A stretch of 64,000 nt of DNA, from contig OX335655.1 of assembly GCA_946894095.1 (NCBI GenBank), positions 8,246,001 through 8,310,000 on the forward strand. Direction: 5' to 3'. The notes under the pieces are model-generated. The model did not search any database and was not told where the DNA came from. It saw only the letters and a list, made by a program, of their open reading frames with translations. The translations under genes were made by a program, and so were the position numbers. This document shows positions 1-9,962 of this stretch, piece after piece (within the stretch, counting starts at the first letter, position 1; each line of letters opens with the position of its first letter). This stretch comes from Incurvaria masculella (taxonomy: Eukaryota; Arthropoda; Insecta; Lepidoptera; Incurvariidae).

Positions 1-234
1 AAAATGAGATACGATCTGAAATACTGCCAACAAAAAAAAAAACATTTGCAGCGTATAGCCCTTAATATAACTAACCGCGATATGTATTGTTACCTTTCAT
101 CGCACAAACTGAGTTTAGTTGGGGAGGTAGCAAACTAGTTTTAGCATTATGTTATAAATAACTTTTTTGTTCAGACACTGTTTTGTAAAATGTTTTATAA
201 CTTAAGTAAATATTTATATGATTTTAGATTACCG

Positions 235-300
235 TATTTCTTCAATAAATGTGTCCTTGCTTCACGGTCGATTATAAATACATACATGTCACATTCCTTG
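235..300 (+). repeat. Tail of tRNA-Leu-like repeat family (copy 1)
   Basis: This segment carries the 3' tail seen in all copies of the family: GTGTCCTTGCTTCACGGTCG, then a TACATACATGTCACATTCC-like end. The same tail ends the copies at 351-632, 44486-44822 (minus), 58920-59580 and 63872-64000. Only the tail is recognisable here. Positions 1-234 hold nothing I can assign. Confidence 0.7.
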
Positions 301-350
301 GAATAAGCGACGTACCTGGTTAGTACGAAAAAGTATATTTACTTAAGTCA

Positions 351-632
351 CCCTAGGACTGGCTCTAGCGTCTGATGCCAAATACGATTTTGGTGATGAC
401 GGTAGGAGGCATTCATTACGGGAAGAGGGACTGTAGGAGAATTCCAAATTATGGGTATACAGCCGGTGGCGAAATTGGTAGACGCAATACCCGCGAATGG
501 TATGTTTTGCAGGTTCGGGTCCAGCCTATCCCAGCAGTATATTCGTAAAGTAGTTTTTTTTACTGGGCTCTTTCTTCAATTAACGTGTCCTTGCTAACGG
601 TCGATTATACATACATATATGTCACATTCCTC
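351..632 (+). repeat. Interspersed repeat with tRNA-Leu-like domain (copy 2)
   Basis: This is the best plus-strand copy of a roughly 280-bp repeat. It starts near CCCTAGGACTGGCTCTAG, contains a tRNA-like domain at about 462-526, and ends in the family tail. The minus-strand copy at 44486-44822 keeps the same order of parts, which fixes both ends. There is no open reading frame. The tRNA-like part is about 110 bp inside the element and not at its 5' end, so it is not a textbook tRNA-headed SINE. Confidence 0.75.
462..526 (+). other. Bacterial-type tRNA-Leu-like domain
   Basis: The stretch GTGGCGAAATTGGTAGACGC matches the 5' half of bacterial or plastid tRNA-Leu, D-arm included, as I know those genes. 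It fits the eukaryotic pol III A-box at 11 of 12 positions (467-478), and GGTTCGGGTCC at 512-522 is close to a B-box. A 5-bp anticodon-like stem (ATACC/GGTAT) closes a 7-nt loop. Against function: the loop lacks U33, the T-loop has G instead of A58, the variable arm is short, and no acceptor stem forms. It is a tRNA relic or mimic, not a working tRNA gene. Confidence 0.6.
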
Positions 633-1530
633 GTTTTATAACTTGTTTCTAAATATCTAATAAAATAATAATAATTATTATTATTATATATAGCGTGCGG
701 CCGGGGCCACAGCAGTAGCTCAACTCAGGCTATTCCCTCCATCGAGTGTCGGGGTTGCCACTTAAATATTAGCGGAGCACTGCTGATTCTGTTACTTTTC
801 AAAAGATGATTTCGAAGGACCATTCGCGACAGTTCAGCACCATGAAACTGATATGACATAGATTGGCTGAGATTGCCGTTTTGTGCCATGTTTATACCAG
901 CGATGGGCCAGTAACCTAACTTAACCTTCATAGAACTCGCCTCCAATTGTATCCTCCTATTTCAATAAGTGATTTGTAACTCGTAATAGGTCTTCTAATT
1001 GTTGGAAACGATATCGTGGCTAAAGGAACGAGTTTACCTTGCATAATGAATGCCGGTTAATTCGATCCGGAAGTGTACGTAAGCTTTACCGACAAGTGCA
1101 TGCAAAGGAATTAATGCGGAATGCACTTAGCAGCGCCACGGTTACCTTACATAACCTTAGACTAGAAACTTTTCATGAATACCTCTGATAAACAGCCAGA
1201 TAAATATTCGACGGATATATTTACCCTTCTTCTTATTCATCCGATACAGTGAGACCATATGTTCATTAGTAAAATTATAGTGAGATAATTGTAATAGAAG
1301 ATATAATTGTCCGGCAATCACTATCCGTCTTTTTTGTTGTGCTGTACTTATTTTTCAAACAATCTGAGAACCGAAAGTCCGCTGCTCAAAAAACAATACA
1401 CAAAAAAATATCAATAACAATTAAAAAATAAAAGAGATGACAAAAATATTTCTAAAGTGTTTTCAATGAAAACGACTCAAAGATATGCATATAAATAAGC
1501 TGATTTCAATGTATTTTACAATAGACTAGT
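633..1530. other. No gene recognised
   Basis: AT-rich sequence with a short TAATAA microsatellite near 660-690. The only open frame (73 codons, minus strand, 725-946) has no recognisable domain or splice context. Confidence 0.5.
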
Positions 1531-1695
1531 AGGGGGAGAGGACCTACAGTTTTGCTTGGGTTCCGAACCACAGCTCGCATTCGTAACGAAATACACTTAT
1601 CCAACTCAAAAAGCGAAATAAAGTGGTGCATGACCGGGGCGATGATTAGAATCCAGAGCTCTTGCATGAACGGCAAGTTCTCTGGCCCCTACATT
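1531..1695 (-). mobile_element. tRNA-headed SINE fragment (HaSE1-like)
   Basis: This is the 5' part of the tRNA-type SINE in minus orientation. It contains GTTCCGAACCACAGCTCGCA, the CGTAACGAAATACACTTATC stretch and a degraded tRNA-like head near 1640-1690. The 3' half is missing. The region 1696-2231 downstream has no recognisable feature. Confidence 0.6.
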
Positions 1696-2231
1696 ACCAG
1701 CTGTTTTGGATTTTTTTAAATGCAATTACTTGTAAATAAATTTGAATTTCTTAAACCTTTTGATCATTAAATAGCACCGGTGCCAGACTAAGTATAATGC
1801 CGGCCATTTGCAATGTAAATCACGTTTCGTGATGCACAGCAAAGCGCTGCTCTTCGCCAATTTGTTCCTATTTCCCCCCGCATAATGAACTTACGATAAT
1901 ACGTATATTTTAGTGAAAATAAAATTCCAAATGGCATAATAGCCCAGGGAGCGCGTGGCGAGGAGTGCTTACATGGCCACGCGACGCGCGAGCTCGACAC
2001 GATACTCAACAACTATGTAAACATATACATGTACATATGATTGCACATATAGAGCGACCTGTGTTGGCCTATTTCAGCGCAGTCAACTGGCCCTTCGTCA
2101 TAAACTCTATTATAATCGCTTGACCACACGATTAAGCTGATTTTTTTTCTTCATTTTATTAGTAACATCTGAGTTTAGGATTACGCGTGGGGAGGGCGAT
2201 AAAAAGAATTCTAATAAGAGAGAACATAATA

Positions 2232-2655
2232 AGCGACTCGCAGGTCAGTGGCGTGAGAACTTCCCTCGTATGTCAGAGGTCATGGGTTCTAATCCCCGCC
2301 CCGTTCGTGCACCACTATCTTTCCCTTTCTGAGTTGGATATTTGCATTTCGTCACGAATTGTTTTGTTGGGTTGGCTCCCTGGTTTGGAATCCAGGTAGA
2401 ACTGTTGGACCTCTGCTAGGTGGTAGGGTTAAGTCCGTCCGGGTCGGTACTATCGCATTGGAAGAAAAGATAATCAAAACGGTTTATCGATAATCGAAAA
2501 ATTGTCCGTGTTTTCCATCCAGTTCAATGTAGCCGTGCTCATAAAGGGCAGGTCCTGGCATGGCACCTAATTCCTTCAGAAATGTGGTGTATTGGGCTAA
2601 TATTATAACGGTAGTTGTGTGGTATTAGCCATCCATGTCAGGTTGCATAAAAAAA
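2232..2655 (+). mobile_element. tRNA-headed SINE (HaSE1-like), near full length
   Basis: The head is tRNA-like, with GGTTCTAATCCCC as B-box. Next comes the pyrimidine-rich TTTCCCTTTCTGAGTTGGAT body, then GGTAGGGTTAAGTCCG, and the shared tail TCCAGTTCAATGTAGCCGTG ... GCATGGCACCTAATTCC ... CCATCCATGTCAGGTTGC ending in a run of A. The order of parts equals the copies at 17128-17495 and 53750-54127. It is a non-autonomous retroposon, presumably mobilised by a LINE sharing the tail. Confidence 0.8.
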
Positions 2656-2689
2656 GCGTCTAGAAAATTAATTAGTTCGTCCTACAAAA

Positions 2690-2875
2690 CGGACTTTAAA
2701 TATAACACGTAGCACTTGCTACGAAATGAGCTTAAAATGGTGGTCGTAGCATCCTCTACGAATAGAGTGTTCATCCTGCAAAACGTATTTTAATTACATG
2801 TCGTAGCACGTGCTACGAAATAAGTAAAAATGCTTGTCGTAGCATCCGCTACGAATAGAGTTTAAATTCAAGTCT
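2690..2875. repeat. Array of four short hairpins in a tandem duplication
   Basis: Four dyad-symmetric units of the form CGTAGCA(N)4-5CTACGA lie about every 45-50 bp: CGTAGCACTTGCTACGA, TCGTAGCATCCTCTACGA, CGTAGCACGTGCTACGA and TCGTAGCATCCGCTACGA. Units 1+2 and 3+4 form two diverged copies of a roughly 100-bp tandem repeat. There is no coding frame. I cannot name the family. 2876-3262 downstream has no recognisable feature. Confidence 0.7.
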
Positions 2876-3262
2876 CAGATACTAGATACAGTTAAAAATA
2901 TCTTTTTCATTGCTCGAATTACTTATGAAGTTAACAAATAATGCGTCTCATTGGGCTAGCAAAAAAAAAATCTGCTGCTATAAATAAAATTCGAGCAGCC
3001 GTGAAGGTTTACTTACCACCACAGCCATTATTTTTAAAAATGAGATTATATAATTAATTAAATATTTATTAATTTGCATAGCAACGTCGATCAGTTTTTT
3101 TTAATAAGTTCAAAATAGTTTTCATAAGTTCAAAATATTTAGAGGCTCGTCTAGTAACAAGAACACCAAATATTAAAATAATAATGCTTTAATAGTTGAA
3201 AATGCAGGTCACGCCATGGTATGGAATACATCTATAAAGTTGGTCGCCTTCCTTACTTAATA

Positions 3263-4489
3263 GGTCGGGGAAAAAGTCTTTTCGCATTATAGTATGTATG
3301 AACTTGTAATAAAATCTCTTTGGCTATACTATTTGTATCTGGCTGGTTTTGGTATCATTGAAAGTTTAAATTTTAAAGAACATAATTCCAAATTCAAATT
3401 AGGAAAATGTGTGATTCTCATTTGTTTTTCGTACTGTCAAAATGAGTGAATCTAATGAAGAAATTCGATACATTTTAAAATTTTACTACAAAAAAGGTAA
3501 AAATGCAACGCAAGCCGCGAAAAAATTTGGTTTAAGCGTTTTCAATCCGGAAATTTTGATGTCAAAGATGCACGTCGCTCTGGTCGCCCTATTACGGATA
3601 AAATGGATGCCATTTTTGAAAAAGTGGAGCAAGATCGGCATATCAGTAGTTACGACGTAGCTGAAGAACTAGGAATTGACCACAAAACAGTTTTGGCGCA
3701 TTTGAAAAAAACTGGGTACACAAAAAAGCTCGATATTTGGGTACCTCACGAGCTCACTGAAAGAAACCTAATGAACCGTGTACTCATTTGTGATTCTTTA
3801 TTACGACGTAATGAAACCGAACCATTTTTGAAGAAGCTGATAACTGGTGATGAAAAGTGGATCACGTACGACAAGAACGTGCGAAAAAGGTCGTGGTCAA
3901 AGGCCGGTCAAGCTTCACAGACTGTGGCGAAACCCGGGTTAACTCGCAACAAGGTGATGCTGTGTGTGTGGTGGGATTGGAAGGGCATTATTCATTATGA
4001 GCTGTTACCACCAGGCAGGACCATCGATTCTCAACTCTATTGCGAACAACTGATGAGATTAAAGCAAGAAGTTGAGAGAAAGCGGCCGGAATTAATCAAC
4101 AGAAGTGTGGTTTTTCATCATGATAACGCTAGACCTCACACATCTTTAGCCACTCAGCAAAAACTAAGAGAGTTTGGCTGGGAGGTGTTAATGCATCCGC
4201 CGTATAGTCCTGACCTTGCACCTTCAGATTTCCACCTGTTTAGGTCTCTTCAGAATTCTTTAGGCAGTGTCAGGTTAACATCACGAGAGGACTGCCAAAA
4301 CCACTTGTCGCGGTATATTGATCAGAAGTCCCAATATTTCTATAGCAATGGGATCATGTCCCTACCTACAAGATGGCAAAAAGTTATCGAACAAAATGGT
4401 ACCTACATACTTTAGTTAAATGTAAATAAACCATATTAAAAAATGTTTTGAATTTTCTTAAAAAATGCGAAGAAACTTTTTCCCCAACC
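3263..4489 (+). mobile_element. mariner-family DNA transposon, mori-type, internally deleted
   Basis: The inverted terminal repeats are 3263-3288 (GGTCGGGGAAAAAGTC...) and 4464-4489 (...ACTTTTTCCCCAACC), matching over about 26 bp with a few changes. They enclose a D,D34D transposase frame. TA dinucleotides lie beside both ends but the TA target duplication is not clean on the right. The length of 1227 bp is slightly short of the usual 1.3 kb, consistent with the deletion in the transposase. The ends resemble Bmmar-type elements of Bombyx, recalled from memory. Confidence 0.9.
3442..4415 (+). pseudogene. mariner transposase, frameshifted by an N-terminal deletion
   Basis: Cut-and-paste transposase acting in the nucleus on the mariner terminal repeats. 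The ATG at 3442 has a good context (TCAAAATGAG) and opens a helix-turn-helix region. After about 28 codons (near 3525) roughly 15-20 residues are missing, and the homologous frame resumes at 3528 in another phase, so the product cannot be made intact. The remaining frame to 4415 is open for 295 codons and keeps WVPHEL, GDEKW, HHDNARPH and YSPDLAPSD. Counting from the internal ATG at 3603, the catalytic aspartates are residues 83, 174 and 209, giving D,D34D spacing. Apart from the deletion the gene is well preserved, which implies a fairly young insertion. Confidence 0.92.
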
Positions 4490-4584
4490 AATACTTCGTA
4501 AGGGTTAAGTCCGTCTGCCTAAGTTCAAGTAGCAATGGGCTAGTCACGTCAGCTGAAGAGACGAGGACTGTTGGAGTAACGGTG

Positions 4585-4761
4585 TTTCTACACTGGTGGC
4601 CGTTGACAGGAAAACGGAGTGTGGTACACTACCGACAGTTGGACGACAACATCAGGTGCTTCGGCGGAAAGTAGTGGTTCCGTACCGCCGAGCGCCGGGA
4701 GGATTGGAGGAAAATTGGAGAGGCGTATTTCCAGCAGTGGACGCAAACACTGATTGACTGA
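4585..4761 (+). pseudogene. C-terminal end of an RTE/CR1-like LINE reverse transcriptase ORF
   Basis: One plus-strand frame reads through an in-frame TAG (4672-4674) to a TGA at 4759-4761. It ends with the layout LDDNIR..GGK, WFRTAERREDWRKIGEAYFQ, QWTQ. In lepidopteran endonuclease-reverse transcriptase LINEs the ORF typically ends in DDI...W.R.A.DR..WR..GEAYVQQWT. Only this terminus is present, as expected for 5'-truncated LINE copies. A second copy of the same terminus lies at 39900-40135. Confidence 0.65.
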
Positions 4762-4777
4762 ATTCTGTCCGGATTGT

Positions 4778-4885
4778 GACCACCGATGGTAGAAGCCGAT
4801 GGTAGAATTAAAATTAATTCCTGTTTTCCATCCAGATCGAGTAACCGTGCTCATACAAAGGGAATGCATGGCACCCTTTTCCACT
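4778..4885 (+). mobile_element. SINE body/tail fragment
   Basis: CTGTTTTCCATCCAGATCGA, CCGTGCTCATACAAAGGGAA and GCATGGCACC reproduce the shared SINE body. The head and terminal A-run are missing. It directly abuts the LINE terminus, compatible with tail sharing between LINE and SINE. Confidence 0.6.
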
Positions 4886-4906
4886 GAAAATATGAAGAGT
4901 TGGTTT

Positions 4907-4928
4907 TTATTTATTTATTTATTTATTT
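4907..4928. repeat. (TTTA)n microsatellite
   Basis: About five perfect TTTA/TATT units follow the SINE fragment. Confidence 0.9.
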
Positions 4929-4929
4929 C

Positions 4930-5700
4930 TTCTTAAAACATATTCTCTAAAGTACATACAATGCAAAGAAAAGTATATATAACATACTTGTATCTAAAAG
5001 TCACATATATTCAACAAGTTAACTCGTATGTATTACAGTAAGTAAGACTGCTGCCTACAGAAGAATACATTCTGAGTAGTAGGCAGCTGATTTCGTCATT
5101 TGACTACTTAAAACTGTGTTGCTCTTCGTCTGTGGGTTTATTTATACATAGGCTGCAATAGTTTATCCGAGGTCGCGGGTTATTATGGTTGATTATGAGA
5201 ATAGGTGTGTGGTATTTACGATCCGTCCAGTACCTTACCAAATTAACATTCCACTATGGCACTAGAAAAAAACATTCATACATTATTCAAAAACGTTTTG
5301 TTAATCGATATCCGGGGGTTTACTTATGAGATTCTCACCTGCGATTCACCGGTGAGTCACAAAACTTTCGCACACATGAAATGACAGCAACGACCCTAGC
5401 ATTGTCCCTTTCTAATTATTCTAATTAGACTGCAATGACACAACATAACATATGATGTTTGATATCGTCAGGCGAAAGCGTTTCACTTTCATCTGTTACT
5501 TGAAATCGTGTTCGCTTCATGAGTGCATACACTGATACATCCAATGAAATGAACATTGTTCTAATTTAATGGTTGCCATAGCCACCGATCACAACTATAA
5601 TAGGCCGACTTTTATTCTTTGTTGGCAATATTAGTCATTCAGTCGTAAACCGCGGATCCGTGAATTATATCCGACAGTTATGTCAGACCAAATTTACTGA
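4930..5700. other. No gene recognised
   Basis: No reading frame, SINE or inverted repeat recognised. A short imperfect palindrome (GCTGCCTACAGA...GTAGGCAGC) lies near 5050-5090. Confidence 0.5.
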
Positions 5701-5712
5701 TCTACACGCTAG

Positions 5713-6150
5713 TTGGAGTTAAAGGCCTATAGGGCAGACATACATATATATCGTTACGCCCATAATCAGACGTAAGAATCTGTAAAAGAACATAACTTGT
5801 GGCTTCGATTATTTTTATAATCGCTGTTTATGCAGTGCGCACACTACCTCGTGATTTAACAGGCGTTATTACGTTTTACCCAAGTTATCTAGTCGGAATG
5901 AACAAATCGTGATTTTATTAAATACCTATCTTCTTCTATCTATACGAAAATCGATGCGTGTATCTAATCGGCTTTAAAATAACCTGACCGTTTTTGATGA
6001 AATGCTCAGGCAATCTTTAAATGGACCCTCTGGGTGATCCGTTTGGAGCTAAAGGCCTATGCCCTATATTATATGCATGATTGTATATTATTACGCCAAT
6101 AATCATGTCTTCATAGAAGGACGTAACTTGTGGCTTCGAATATTTTAGTG
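5713..6150. repeat. Diverged direct duplication
   Basis: Two copies of an approximately 110-bp segment lie about 335 bp apart. Copy 1 (5713-5825) has GTTGGAGTTAAAGGCCTAT, ATCGTTACGCCCATAATCA and CATAACTTGTGGCTTCGATT. Copy 2 (6048-6155) has TTTGGAGCTAAAGGCCTATG, TATTACGCCAATAATCATG and CGTAACTTGTGGCTTCGAAT. The function is unknown. Confidence 0.65.
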
Positions 6151-6155
6151 GTCGG

Positions 6156-8236
6156 ATCAACAGAATATGTTTGCTCTTTGTTATATTCGCGAGCAAATCA
6201 TCTCTTTTTTTTTCATTTCCGTCAAAGCTATCCTTTAATAAAAATATTTTAAGGATCTTGAAAAAAAAAACATTTATGTATTCCGGCTAGCTATTATCCA
6301 GACGGGACGGTTTTTTGTATGTAAAATAAGAAAGAAAAGAGTCGCTTATTGACCTCACTCCTGTGAGGTGCTTGAAGTGGTTGGTGGATTAAAAAAATAT
6401 TTTTTAGGGTTTATACTAGAAATCATCGTTTAGGAATGTTGATGGCTTCAAATAAGCCAATGCCAATGTGCTGATAGGGGTTTCTCTTTACATGTAAGAT
6501 TCAAATGTATGTAGCAAATGTAGTTTTTGTTTAAATTTGGAATAATCAAAACTATTCTATCTACTATTCTATCAGACTATTCTATCAAAATGCAACCATA
6601 TATTTTTCAAAACACTTCGAAAAAGTAATTAGATCACAATATAACAATTACATTTGTTTTTATTTTCAGATCATTGCCACAACGGCCAATATTAGTATTA
6701 TTTAAATCGAATTGATTTTATTCTAGAATCATCATTGCTTTTGTTTATATTTTTACTGGTTTTCGGGTAAACAGTACAGATTATTGTTTACCCTGGATGG
6801 TCATTCCGAGTTCTCACCTAAATACGGCTTATGCGGAACTTCGAAGTTACGTAAAAACGCCAAGCTCAAAGTTTACTATTTAATCTGTGGTTTTAATTCT
6901 TCAAGCTGTCAAAATCAAACTCGGTCCTCCGATTTGTACGACAATCCGGAGTCGGCGTAGACGGTCACGTCAACGTATTGACGGCGACGATGAGTAAGTT
7001 GTCAAATGAAACTCGGACTCGCAAATGTTGGTTAGCTTAACGCCCCCTGCGCGCGCTCTTCAATTTCTCCATACATCTGAAAATGCTATGTAGTCGATCG
7101 ATTTGGCGTAAAAGCCAATTTAGGTGACAACTGTTTATCCGTAAACATATAATTTACTTCATATCATAAGTAACCATTTCTTGTTCCATAACTAAACATC
7201 GATTGTGGCTTGGCATTATTCCTGTTACCATATTACCGTGATGTGATATGATTAGGGAAAACAATGTATAGCTGTATAAGTAGCAGTTCGTGACTTTAGG
7301 CTTATTGATACATAAATAGGTTGCGCTGGCAGCAGTCTCTCGCAAATGAGTAGGAAGGTTCTTTGAGCATTTGGCCTCGAGTTCTAAAGGTGGAACGTAG
7401 AGCTCAACTAAGTTCTCTAGACGCACGACCGCGTCAGCCCCTAGCGAAAACAAGCACGGGAGCATTCGAAGAGTATTTTATAACATTCTCTGCTAACTTT
7501 ACCGAAAATGCGCGAGTCGCCGTGTAGACGTTGCCTCTGAAAGTGCTTTTATATTTCCGATTGTGATTTGAACGTACGTTAAGTTACTTACTCGTACGAA
7601 ATTGTCGAGATACTTTTTGGAAATGAGGTCGCGCAGGTTAGAGTAGAGGTGTATTCCTTAACTTTGTATTATATTTTAACGGGCTTAAAAATAATTTTAA
7701 CTCGAATTAACATTACTGAAATATAACATCCAAAGCACATAGTCAAAAAGTTGTCATAGCCCGGTTATTCAATCATATGTAATCAACATTATTTTACGGA
7801 TGGAAATTCATGTTCAGACAAGATATTTAAAATGCATGCTATACATATATAAATTAAGGATAAGTTATTAGGCGCCTATAAAGTAGTCTACTAGCTGCTA
7901 AAAAATTCTCCGATAATTATCGTAAATTCCAATTACCGAATTAGGAAATGGTCGCTCTTATTATTTATTATTCGTATCAAATGTTTTGTTTACTAATTTC
8001 AGATTCACAATTCAAAAACGTCGCTTGGATTTATTCAGTAGATGTAAGTTTTACACACACGGATCTGTCAAAAATATGTATCGATTCTCATTCTTTAAAA
8101 ATAACAGTAGAAGAGATTTTGTCATTGCGCCTGTCGTGTGGTCCGTGGGAATGACAAAAACTTAAGGGGGTTTTAAACAGCTGTAAAGTTTGCTTAAGGA
8201 TGTGTTAATAAGCAATGGTAATGTTTTCTTAAGGTG
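6156..8236. other. No gene recognised
   Basis: Mostly AT-rich. A 103-codon minus-strand frame at 7154-7465 begins with a hydrophobic stretch (MLPCLFSLG) but later becomes tyrosine/asparagine-rich with no domain I know. I do not call it a gene. Short GC-richer sequence at 6900-7060 contains CGGAGTCGGCGTAGACGG. Confidence 0.4.
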
Positions 8237-8582
8237 GGCCCGTAAGCATCAGAAAATTACGCTCCCCATACAAACGTAGTTTACTAATAATTTGAAAACC
8301 ACTGTTCCAATTATCTTGATACTTGGGATCTAATATTAAGGAACAAATATCTATGTCTGCACGTGTTTTTCTTTTCGAAAAATATATCCTGTGTCATACA
8401 ACAGGCAAAAGAAAATTTGTATGAATATTTTGTTTTGCCTGCTATTTGACTTGCTTTAGATTATTCAGCAAAACAAAAGCGTGCAGACACAGATATTTAT
8501 TCTCGAATATTAGATACCAAATATCAAGCAAAATGGAACAGTGTTTTTCAAATAATTAGTAAACTACGATTGTATGGGGAAC
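8237..8582. mobile_element. Fold-back MITE, about 110-bp arms
   Basis: The left arm (8263-8375, starting TCCCCATACAAACGTAGTTT) is the imperfect reverse complement of the right arm (8468-8580, ending AAACTACGATTGTATGGGGA). There is no coding capacity. Related copies lie at 14046-14457, 38505-38990 and 45003-45262, all sharing ACGTAGTTTAC and ACCACTGTTCCA-like segments. Confidence 0.8.
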
Positions 8583-8595
8583 ATTGCTTTCAACC

Positions 8596-8739
8596 TCACA
8601 ATAAGTTAAAGTAAGTAGTGAGCCACTCCACCCTATTAGTCCGCCACTCGACACAGGTAGGCCTTCGCTGCTCTGGCCCGATATGATTGATGGCCCAAGC
8701 GATCTCTTCCAACTTCAATCGAGTGCCCTCCGCGCCGAG
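8596..8739 (-). pseudogene. Coding-like fragment, unidentified, probably from a transposable element
   Basis: One minus-strand frame is open for 47 codons and ends in TGA at 8596-8598. Its composition is strongly protein-like: KLEEIAWAINHIGPEQRR, PTCVEWRTNRVEWLTTYF, then NLL and stop. It starts right after an upstream in-frame TGA (8740-8742), so the N-terminal part is lost. I cannot name the family. An ORF terminus beside a MITE and a SINE suggests a 5'-truncated retroelement, but a host exon is possible. Confidence 0.45.
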
Positions 8740-8850
8740 TCAAGGCTGCGGGCAAGCTGACGGGAGGCCAATTCTGGGAATTCCGAGTTGATGAATCGGG
8801 AGTGCGCTTAGGAGAGGAATTCACTCCGGCATTACTTTAGTTTTTTTCAC

Positions 8851-9173
8851 GACACGGATAGTTAATACCATGTTATGATATTAACCTTACACACCATGAT
8901 AACTAGGTGCCATGCCAGGACCTTACTTATATTGCTCTGGATGGAAAACAACGACAATTTTCATTGCCGCTTCGACTATCGTTCATTCACTGCGATTTTA
9001 CAAACCCAGACGGAATTAAGCCTACCACCTAGTAAAGTAAGGAAGGGTCAAATACAGTTTTACGTGGGATCCGAACCAAGGTCAGCCTCAAGGTTGAAAA
9101 TGGTTACCCATCTAGAACCCAACAGCACTCAGCGCATCGCAAGGTGTCGCACCACTGGGCTATCGAGGCTGAC
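8851..9173 (-). mobile_element. 5S-headed SINE (HaSE3-like)
   Basis: Minus orientation. The tail side begins near 8857 and contains AACTAGGTGCCATGCCAGGA. The body has CATTGCCGCTTCGACTATCG and CCTACCACCTAGTAAAGTAA. The head side has GGTTACCCATCTAGAACC and CCACTGGGCTATCGAGGC. It ends at GGCTGAC, the conserved first bases of the element when read on the other strand. The 5S-like part is degraded. Confidence 0.8.
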
Positions 9174-9734
9174 AAATCGATCGCAGTGCCACACGGAGTA
9201 AGTGTCAAATTCCGCGCTAACGAAAAAATATAACTCAATTTGTATAAGTGATCCGTAAATGCACCAGAATAAGTCTAAAGCTCACTATGGATTAAGGAGT
9301 GTGTTTTCCGTGTGTAAACTAATTAGCGCAATAATTGGCGCAAGATCTGAAATCTGTACCTTGTGACAATATTGAACAGAGCAAAGAGACAAGGCTAAGG
9401 TTAATCAATATTGAACATAATGAGAAATTATTTGTTTATAGGCTAATGGATATATTTGAAAAATATCATATAATATGTTATTTTTCGTTAGTGCTGAATT
9501 CGAAAATAAGTTGATATATTTCATTAAGTGCCAATTATTATGTTTTTTTAGTTTCTTTAAATTTAGGTGGAATAACTCGGAGTGCATAATATTTTTTTTA
9601 AATACATGACAAAAAGAATTAGTTATGCGAGTAGGCTTAAGGCCTAAATATTTGTTATATATTACTTGTCGTATTCTATATATCTCTTTAGATGGATAAT
9701 CGATCTTAAAGTAAGCAATCTGATTTAATTCACA
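9174..9734. other. No gene recognised
   Basis: AT-rich spacer. A 60-codon minus-strand frame at 9405-9587 is low complexity and not supported as a gene. Confidence 0.5.
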
Positions 9735-9962
9735 CGAACTACTTCGTCTTTTTGGGAACAGTCGAACATTTACTATTCAGGAAATATTTTGGGGACTATC
9801 GAATATTGACTGTTGAAACCAACTACTTCGTCTTTTTTGGGGACTGTCCTACATTTAGCATTCCGACGAACTACTTCGTCTTTAGTATAGAGACCAACTA
9901 CTTCGTCTTTTTTGGGGACTGTCCTACATTTAGCATTCCGACGAACTACTTCGTCTTTACAA
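9735..9962 (+). repeat. Composite tandem repeat, cluster 1 (ACTACTTCGTC)
   Basis: ACTACTTCGTC occurs at 9738, 9822, 9870, 9897 and 9945, with 48- and 27-bp steps alternating over most of the array, giving a 75-bp composite unit. The intervening text is TTTTTTGGGGACTGTCCTAC and ATTTAGCATTCCGACGA. Open frames in both directions over this block are by-products of the repetition. Confidence 0.85.

Noticed and set aside
462..526. Functional tRNA-Leu gene
   Set aside because: U33 and A58 equivalents are missing, the variable arm is too short for a Leu tRNA, and no acceptor stem can be paired; the sequence is part of a multicopy repeat.
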